From assembly GCA_045106055.1 (NCBI GenBank), contig JBGCED010000098.1, positions 1 to 11,493 on the forward strand: a stretch of DNA of 11,493 nt, written 5' to 3'. Below, one piece after another: positions 6,972 through 11,493 of the stretch; position 1 is the stretch's first letter; the number at the start of each line of letters is the position of its first letter. A program made the position numbers and the translations under genes. Under the pieces are notes generated by a model. It worked only from the letters and a program-made list of their open reading frames with translations. It did not search any database and had not been told where the DNA came from. The DNA comes from JBGCED01 sp045106055 (lineage in GTDB: Bacteria; Pseudomonadota; Alphaproteobacteria; CBDDJK01).

Positions 6972-7151
6972 ATGCAAAAAGATATGAGCGAAATTGAGGT
7001 TTTTGAGAAAACCGTTGCCTGTAAGGGGGATGCTGAGGGCAGTAGCGATGGCGGGCATCCGCTGGTTTATTTAAAAATAGGCAGCGATGGCACGGCGGAA
7101 TGCCCCTATTGCGACCGCATCTATCGCTATAAAGCCCGCAAACGGGCATAA
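6972..7151 (+). CDS. Short CHCC zinc-finger protein (NDUFS6-like)
   Basis: This 59-residue protein begins MQKDMSEIEVFEKTVACKGD and contains the zf-CHCC pattern: Cys17, then His29 in GGHPLVYLKIG, then Cys44 and Cys47 in AECPYCDRIYRY. Four such ligands bind zinc. The family is related to the C-terminal zinc domain of NDUFS6, an accessory subunit of respiratory complex I, and alphaproteobacteria carry short free-standing versions. A complex I role here is an inference from family. The start at 6972 has AAGGGA six bases upstream. The stop lies 5 bases before pyrC, so the two genes form one transcript. No complex I genes are nearby. Confidence 0.88.
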   Translation: MQKDMSEIEVFEKTVACKGDAEGSSDGGHPLVYLKIGSDGTAECPYCDRIYRYKARKRA

Positions 7152-7156
7152 TCACC

Positions 7157-8233
7157 ATGGAAAAGCTGGATTTAATCGCGCCCGATGATATGCACTGCCA
7201 TTTGCGGGATGGTGTTTTGCTGGATCATGTGATTTTTGAAACAGCCCGCCAATTTAAACGGGCGGTGATCATGCCCAACCTGACCCAGCCCGTTATTGAT
7301 GGCGCGCGTGCTGCTGCTTATCAGCAACGGATCATGTCAAGCCTGGAACAGCAAGCGATGATCCATAACAGGTCTGATATTGCTGCCGAATTCACCCCGC
7401 TAATGACGCTTTATGTGACCGATCAATCCGATCCACAAGAATATAAACGCGCCTTTTTAGCAGGCGAAGCGATTGCTGCAAAGCTTTATCCCGCCAATGC
7501 AACCACAAATTCCGCGCATGGGGTTCGGGATATTTTTGCGCTAAAGCCGCTTTTCTCCATGATGAGTGATTTGGGGATGCCCCTATTGATTCATGGCGAG
7601 GTGACCGCATCTGAAATTGATATATTTGACCGCGAGGCCGTGTTTATAGAACAGGTTTTAAAACCGCTGCGCGCTGAATTTCCAGCGTTAAGGATGGTGC
7701 TTGAACATATCACGACCGCGCAAGCTGCGGATTTTATAGGTGACAGCGATGATCCAAATTTGGCGGCAACCATCACCCCGCATCATATGATGCTTAACCG
7801 CAATGCCCTGTTTCAAGGCGGCATCCGCCCTGATCATTATTGCTTGCCCATTTTAAAGCGCGAGACTCATCGCGCCGCGATTCTTGCGGCCGCAACCAGC
7901 GGGCATCCCCGCATTTTTGCTGGCACCGACAGCGCACCCCACACAAAATCAGCAAAATTACAGCCTTGCGGCTGCGCGGGCATTTATAATGCGTTTGAAG
8001 CAATCGGGCTTTATGCAGAATTATTTGAAAATGAAAATTGCTTGCATCACTTGGAAGGCTTTACCAGCATCAATGGCGCAAATTTTTACGGATTGCCACA
8101 AAACAAGGCTCGCATCACCCTTGTTAAACAGCCCATTGCCGTTCCAGAATATTTTGAAATTGAACAGCCAAGCGGCAAGGATTACATCACCCCGCTGCGC
8201 GCAGGAAAAACCATCGCTTGGCGGCATGCTTGA
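7157..8233 (+). CDS. pyrC: Dihydroorotase, class II (E. coli PyrC type)
   Basis: PyrC cyclises carbamoyl-aspartate to dihydroorotate in pyrimidine synthesis. The 358-residue protein (E. coli has 348) has the metal motif DMHCHLRDG with His13 and His15, the carbamylated Lys109 in AKLYPANATTNSAHG, His146 in LIHGEV, His184 in LEHITT and the catalytic Asp258 in AGTDSAPH. ITPHHMMLNRN (206-216) is another family mark. All active-site residues are present. There is no clear ribosome site before the ATG at 7157; translation is probably coupled to the zinc-finger gene 5 bases upstream. The last codons (WRHA and stop) lie inside the first unit of a tandem repeat. Confidence 0.97.
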   Translation: MEKLDLIAPDDMHCHLRDGVLLDHVIFETARQFKRAVIMPNLTQPVIDGARAAAYQQRIMSSLEQQAMIHNRSDIAAEFTPLMTLYVTDQSDPQEYKRAFLAGEAIAAKLYPANATTNSAHGVRDIFALKPLFSMMSDLGMPLLIHGEVTASEIDIFDREAVFIEQVLKPLRAEFPALRMVLEHITTAQAADFIGDSDDPNLAATITPHHMMLNRNALFQGGIRPDHYCLPILKRETHRAAILAAATSGHPRIFAGTDSAPHTKSAKLQPCGCAGIYNAFEAIGLYAELFENENCLHHLEGFTSINGANFYGLPQNKARITLVKQPIAVPEYFEIEQPSGKDYITPLRAGKTIAWRHA

Positions 8234-8328
8234 TTTTACGCACTCACACGCCGCATGCTTGATTTACGCGCTCACACGCCGCATGGATGATTTTATGCGC
8301 TCACACGCCGCATGCTTGATTTTACGCG
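8224..8328 (+). repeat. 3.6-copy tandem repeat of about 29 bases at the pyrC 3' end
   Basis: Units start at 8224, 8253, 8281 and 8310, each opening with GCATG and running through TGATTTTACGCGCTCACACGCC, with the last truncated at 8328. Lengths are 29, 28, 29 and 19 bases. Differences are a missing T in unit 2, GGA for CTT in unit 3 and a few single changes. The first unit contains the end of pyrC including its TGA. Because unit lengths are not multiples of three and one has an indel, the array is not coding. It probably arose by slippage from the gene end. Confidence 0.93.
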
Positions 8329-8357
8329 GGTTTGGAAATATCCCGCTTTAATTTTTT
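8326..8357 (+). terminator. Rho-independent terminator of pyrC
   Basis: GCGGG (8326-8330) pairs with CCCGC (8342-8346) across an 11-base loop, followed by TTTAATTTTTT (8347-8357). The T tract overlaps the last codons of the convergent ABC permease gene. In the minus direction the hairpin has no T run, so it mainly stops pyrC transcription. Confidence 0.75.
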
Positions 8358-9121
8358 AAGCGATAGCCTGTTTTAAATATCCATGCAAGGGCGGTAAGCC
8401 CGATCCCTAAAAAGAAGAAAATCATTACAATGCTGGTGGTCAAGGATACATCCGCATGCTCATAAAAGCTCCAGCGAAAGCCACTAACCAAATATACAAC
8501 AGGGTTGATCATAGATATTTTTTGCCAAAATTCAGGCAGCATGGTGATAGAATAAAAGCTGCCTCCTAAAAAGGTAAGCGGCGTAATAACCAGCAGCGGA
8601 ATGACTTGTAATTTTTCAAATCCATCCGCCCAAATGCCAATGATAAATCCCAATAAGGCAAAAGTAAGGCAGGTCATTACCAGAAAAAACAGCATCCAGA
8701 ACGGGTGCATGATTTTAATATCAATGAATAAATTGGCGGTGATCATCACGACCGCACCAATAATCAGCGATTTGGTAGCAGCTGCGCCAACATAGCCGAT
8801 TGTGATTTCAACAAAAGACAAGGGCGCCGATAAAACCTCGTATATCGTGCCTGTAAAGCGGGGGAAATAAATGCCGAATGACGCATTGGACACGCTTTGT
8901 GCCAAGACCGTCAACATCACCAAACCTGGCACGATAAAGGCTGCATAATCCACGCCCTCAACCATGTTTATTCTTGAACCAATCGCCGTTCCAAACACCA
9001 CAAAATAAAGCATGGTGGACATGACAGGGGAAAGCAAGCTGCCGCCCTTTGTTCTGAAAAAGCGCTGCATTTCAAAGCGATAAATTGCCATTACGCCGCG
9101 ATAATTAATATTCGCACTCAT
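8348..9121 (-). CDS. ABC-2 type transporter permease (YadH-like)
   Basis: The 257-residue permease has about six membrane helices (roughly 30-48, 60-80, 105-132, 139-163, 170-192, 230-250). It carries the ABC-2 marks of the NodJ/DrrB/YadH group: YEVLSAPLSFVEI (94-106), PLTFLGGSFYSITMLPEFWQ (181-200) and INPVVYLVSGFR (205-216). It would form a homodimer exporting an unknown substrate with the ATPase encoded just upstream. Its ATG at 9121 overlaps the ATPase stop by four bases (ATGA), showing translational coupling. The gene converges on pyrC and its stop overlaps the T tract of the pyrC terminator. Confidence 0.93.
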   Translation of the reverse strand: MSANINYRGVMAIYRFEMQRFFRTKGGSLLSPVMSTMLYFVVFGTAIGSRINMVEGVDYAAFIVPGLVMLTVLAQSVSNASFGIYFPRFTGTIYEVLSAPLSFVEITIGYVGAAATKSLIIGAVVMITANLFIDIKIMHPFWMLFFLVMTCLTFALLGFIIGIWADGFEKLQVIPLLVITPLTFLGGSFYSITMLPEFWQKISMINPVVYLVSGFRWSFYEHADVSLTTSIVMIFFFLGIGLTALAWIFKTGYRLKN

Positions 9122-10041
9122 TTTGCACCTACCAAATCGACAAATATTTCTTCAAGCGAAGTTTGCCTTGTGTTAAAATCTTGGCATTTAATGCCTGCCG
9201 CTTTTAATTGATCCAGCATTGTAATAACCCCATTATCCTTATTGGTCGCATCATAGGTAAAGATCAAGCGGTTTCCGTCATTTTCCAAACTTAAATCAAG
9301 ATGCTTGACCGCATCTGGAATATTTGCAATCGGTTCATAAAGTTCCAACAATAGCTGTTTTTTGCCCAAACGATCCATCAGACTTTGCTTGTTATCGCTG
9401 ATCAGCAATTTGCCCGCGCTGATGACCCCGATCCGATCCGCCATCTGCTCGGCTTCCTCGATATAATGGGTGGTTAGAAAGATGGTTGCGCCATCTTCGC
9501 GCAAATCCTTGACTTGTTGCCACATGGATTTACGCAATTCAACATCCACCCCCGCAGTCGGTTCATCCAGAAATAAAATCTTGGGTTCATGCGACAGGGC
9601 TTTGGCAATCATCACCCGCCGCTTCATGCCGCCCGATAAGGTGCGCAGCTGTTGATCGCGCTTATCCCACAAGGATAATCGCTTTAATAAGGATTCTAAA
9701 TAGGCATCATCAGGCTTTTTGCCAAATAGCCCGCGACTGAATTTAAGGGTATTGATGACTTTTTCAAAAGCATCGGTGGTAAGCTCTTGCGGCACAAGTC
9801 CAATTTGCGATCTGGCTTGCTTATATGCTTTTTGATTATCATGCCCAAAAATATTAATTGATCCCGAAGAAGGGTTAACCAGCCCGCAAATCATGCTAAT
9901 TAAAGTGGTTTTTCCTGCGCCATTTGGACCAAGCAGCGCAAAAATCTCCCCCTCTTTCACCTCAAGCGAGATATCATCCACCGCTTGAAAGCCATTTTTA
10001 TATTGCTTGGTTAAATTGGTAACCTGTATTGCCGCCGTCAT
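9118..10041 (-). CDS. ABC transporter ATPase (YadG-like exporter subunit)
   Basis: The 307-residue ATPase powers the ABC-2 permease encoded downstream. It has Walker A GPNGAGKTT (38-46), the Q-loop VPQE (83-86), signature LSGGM (135-139), Walker B ILFLDEPTAGVD (155-166) and the H-loop His192 in LTTHYIEEAE. The region after about 215 is the accessory C-terminal domain usual in DrrA/NodI/YadG-type exporters, ending in SLEEIFVDLVG. AAAGG lies about 8 bases before the ATG at 10041. Substrates of related pairs range from drugs to glycolipids; nothing here decides between them. Confidence 0.95.
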   Translation of the reverse strand: MTAAIQVTNLTKQYKNGFQAVDDISLEVKEGEIFALLGPNGAGKTTLISMICGLVNPSSGSINIFGHDNQKAYKQARSQIGLVPQELTTDAFEKVINTLKFSRGLFGKKPDDAYLESLLKRLSLWDKRDQQLRTLSGGMKRRVMIAKALSHEPKILFLDEPTAGVDVELRKSMWQQVKDLREDGATIFLTTHYIEEAEQMADRIGVISAGKLLISDNKQSLMDRLGKKQLLLELYEPIANIPDAVKHLDLSLENDGNRLIFTYDATNKDNGVITMLDQLKAAGIKCQDFNTRQTSLEEIFVDLVGAK

Positions 10042-10141
10042 TGATAAGCCTTTATAAATGTAATTTATGCGTTACTGATGCTTTATATATTAAGCGCGCC
10101 GCGTCAAGCAAAAGAAGTTTAAATTCCACAGGTTAAATTAT

Positions 10142-10158
10142 CAGTTTTTTAAAAACTG
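10142..10158. promoter_or_regulatory. Perfect palindrome upstream of the YbjN-like gene
   Basis: CAGTTTTTTAAAAACTG has two 8-base arms around one central T. With no loop it suits a dimeric DNA-binding protein better than an RNA hairpin. It lies in the 183-base divergent spacer (10042-10224) between the ABC ATPase gene and the YbjN-like gene, abutting the promoter candidates for the latter. Confidence 0.4.
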
Positions 10159-10195
10159 GCATTGGTTTTGCTTAATAGCTTCAGCAATCTATAAA
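10156..10195 (+). promoter_or_regulatory. Candidate promoter(s) of the YbjN-proC operon
   Basis: Two readings overlap. CTGGCATTGGTTTTGCT (10156-10172) matches the sigma-54 -24/-12 consensus at all but two fixed positions, with GG and GC at the correct 10-base spacing. Alternatively TTGCTT (10168-10173), 16 bases and TATAAA (10190-10195) form a sigma-70 promoter with a good -10 box and a poor -35 box. The sigma-70 option is more probable for a housekeeping operon. Confidence 0.35.
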
Positions 10196-10224
10196 TTACA
10201 AGCCGCATTCTAGGAGCAGCAATC

Positions 10225-10731
10225 GTGCAGAACCAAGCCCAAAAAACCAGTGCAAAAGCCAAAATTGGCCCTGTTGAAGTCATGGAAACCTTGTTTAGAT
10301 CCCATCAATGGAGCTTTGAGCGCACCTTAAATGATGGGCTAACCCTTCAAACCAAGGGGAATTGGTGTAATTATGCTTTGCATTGCGCAGTTGAACCCCA
10401 AAATGATCTTTTTTATATGACCTGCACCTATGATATGCGCGTTCCGCATCATCAACGCAGCGCGCTTGACGCATTGCTAAGCCAAATTAACCGCGAAATG
10501 TGGATGGGGCATTTTGACCTTTGCTCCCAAGATGGATCGCCAACCTATCGCCATGCGCTGCCAATTCGCGGTGTAAAGGCATTTTCGCTTGAACAGATGG
10601 AAGATATGGTGGATCACGCGCTAAGCGAATGCGAACGGTTTTATCCTGCGTTTCAAGCCTGTCTTTGGGGCAAAATAAAGCCGGATGTTGCCATTGCTTC
10701 CGCGTTAATGGAATGTCATGGCTATGCGTAA
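10225..10731 (+). CDS. YbjN domain-containing protein
   Basis: This 168-residue soluble protein resembles the YbjN family (PF10722), whose fold is like type III secretion chaperones and whose biochemical role in alphaproteobacteria is unknown. Visible marks are WSFERTLNDGLTLQTKGNW (29-47), the alternating strand segment NYALHCAVEPQNDLFYMTCT (49-68), and the helix ALDALLSQINREMWMGHFDL (80-99). The start is a GTG at 10225, chosen because AGGAG lies 8 bases upstream and no ATG is in reach. Its stop overlaps the proC start region, an arrangement common in this class, so the two genes are translationally coupled. Confidence 0.85.
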   Translation: MQNQAQKTSAKAKIGPVEVMETLFRSHQWSFERTLNDGLTLQTKGNWCNYALHCAVEPQNDLFYMTCTYDMRVPHHQRSALDALLSQINREMWMGHFDLCSQDGSPTYRHALPIRGVKAFSLEQMEDMVDHALSECERFYPAFQACLWGKIKPDVAIASALMECHGYA

Positions 10732-11493
10732 TATGGAGGATATCCATCTAGTGATGCTGGGTTGCGGGAATATGGCGGGCGCAATGCTGATGCGCTGGCT
10801 GGATTCTGGTTTAAGCCTTGCGCAAGTGACGATTGTTAAACCCACCAAGATTGACCCAGCTTCAAATGCGCGTTTGGCACAAATTGATTATGCCGCATCT
10901 TTAAATGCGTTAAGCAATAATCAAAAACAGGCTTTTGAAGGCAAAAAACCATTTGTAATTTTGGGCTTAAAACCCAATCAATTTCACGAAATTTACGATG
11001 ATTGCAGAATGCTGCTTGCATATAATCCTGTGTTTGTGTCGCTGGCGGCGGGAATTAAAATTGAAACCATGGCGGCAGGCATTGGGCAGGAATCAAAATT
11101 AATCCGCACCATGCCAAATACCCCATCGCAAATTGGCGATGGCGTTACAGGATTATTTGCAAATCAATTTTGCAGCGCGGATGAAATTCAAATGACGCAT
11201 GATCTATTGTCTTTAAATGGGCTGGTTTGCCAAGTTCACGAAGAAGCGTTGATTGATGTGGTGACCGCATTATCTGGCAGCGGTCCTGCCTATGTCTATG
11301 CCTTGATTGAGGCGATGGCAGAAGCTGCAATTCAAATGGGGCTGCCGGCAGCGCTTGCAAATCAAATGGCGCTGAAAACGGTTAGCGGAACGGCAAAGCT
11401 TGCACAAGACAGCGCCCTATCCCCCACGCAGCTGCGCCAGCAAGTTACCAGCAAAAATGGCACAACCGAAGCCGCGCTAAAAATATTAAGGGA
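10724..11493 (+). CDS. proC: Pyrroline-5-carboxylate reductase (3' end missing)
   Basis: ProC reduces pyrroline-5-carboxylate to proline with NAD(P)H. The 256 residues visible cover nearly the whole enzyme (E. coli has 269), cut by the window end. The Rossmann start IHLVMLGCGNMAGAML is at residues 7-22, followed by LGLKPNQ (80-86), SLAAGI (106-111), RTMPNTP (128-134), TALSGSGPAY (181-190) and the family signature QVTSKNGTTEAAL (240-252). Start candidates in frame are ATG 10724 (overlapping the YbjN-like stop by 8 bases), ATG 10733, GTG 10751 and ATG 10754. GGAGGA at 10735-10740 suits GTG 10751, but that would cut into the first beta strand, so an upstream ATG is preferred. Confidence 0.95.
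   Translation, partial: MRNMEDIHLVMLGCGNMAGAMLMRWLDSGLSLAQVTIVKPTKIDPASNARLAQIDYAASLNALSNNQKQAFEGKKPFVILGLKPNQFHEIYDDCRMLLAYNPVFVSLAAGIKIETMAAGIGQESKLIRTMPNTPSQIGDGVTGLFANQFCSADEIQMTHDLLSLNGLVCQVHEEALIDVVTALSGSGPAYVYALIEAMAEAAIQMGLPAALANQMALKTVSGTAKLAQDSALSPTQLRQQVTSKNGTTEAALKILR

Noticed and set aside
8224..8328. CRISPR array
   Set aside because: Units are directly adjacent with no spacers, and the first lies inside a coding sequence.
7884..8351. Plus-strand frame of 155 codons overlapping the pyrC end and the tandem repeat
   Set aside because: It is a shadow of pyrC. Its repeat-derived tail shifts frame between units because unit lengths are 28 and 29 bases.
10090..10123. Promoter for the ABC ATPase (TTGACG then TATAAA on the minus strand)
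   Set aside because: The boxes are only 14 bases apart, too short for a standard sigma-70 promoter.
10751..11493. proC starting at the GTG after GGAGGA
   Set aside because: The ribosome-site match is good, but the start would remove most of the first Rossmann strand; E. coli ProC has about eight residues before the GCGNM motif, matching the upstream ATGs.

Overview
The window looks like an alphaproteobacterial chromosome segment, probably from a free-living, perhaps marine lineage. The evidence is a run of gene families typical of that class: DUF1467, methylmalonyl-CoA epimerase, DUF502, a metC-type lyase, a short CHCC zinc-finger protein of the NDUFS6 type, and a YbjN-like gene overlapping proC. 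Species-level assignment is not possible from the sequence alone. No rRNA, tRNA, CRISPR array, transposase or integrase was seen.

Layout. (1) Positions 1-2434, minus strand, form an accessory block that is visibly more A+T-rich than the rest. In transcription order it holds a stand-alone metallo-beta-lactamase-fold protein resembling the catalytic part of CMP-Neu5Ac/UDP-MurNAc hydroxylases, a broken TPR-like small gene, a TylF-family sugar O-methyltransferase, and the start of a small membrane protein. This looks like surface-glycan modification. (2) Positions 2594-6858, minus strand, form a tight housekeeping operon read metC, DUF502, mce, DUF1467, guaA, with gaps of 17-29 bases. (3) Positions 6972-8233, plus strand, hold a 59-residue zinc-finger gene followed 5 bases later by pyrC. 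The pyrC 3' end runs into a 3.6-copy tandem repeat of about 29 bases and then a hairpin terminator. (4) Positions 8348-10041, minus strand, encode an ABC-2 exporter, ATPase then permease, overlapping by 4 bases. (5) Positions 10225-11493, plus strand, hold a YbjN-like gene and proC, which is cut by the window end.

The core genes are ordinary: GMP synthesis, dihydroorotate formation, methionine and proline synthesis, and propionyl-CoA catabolism. The parts that deserve attention are the glycan block downstream of guaA and the tandem repeat seeded on the pyrC stop codon. The block carries a CMAH-like protein without a Rieske domain, a frameshifted gene between coupled genes, and a short repeat of the guaA 3' end at its far side. 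The intergenic region before the YbjN-like gene has a perfect palindrome abutting a -24/-12-like element. No clear new defence or mobile system is present.
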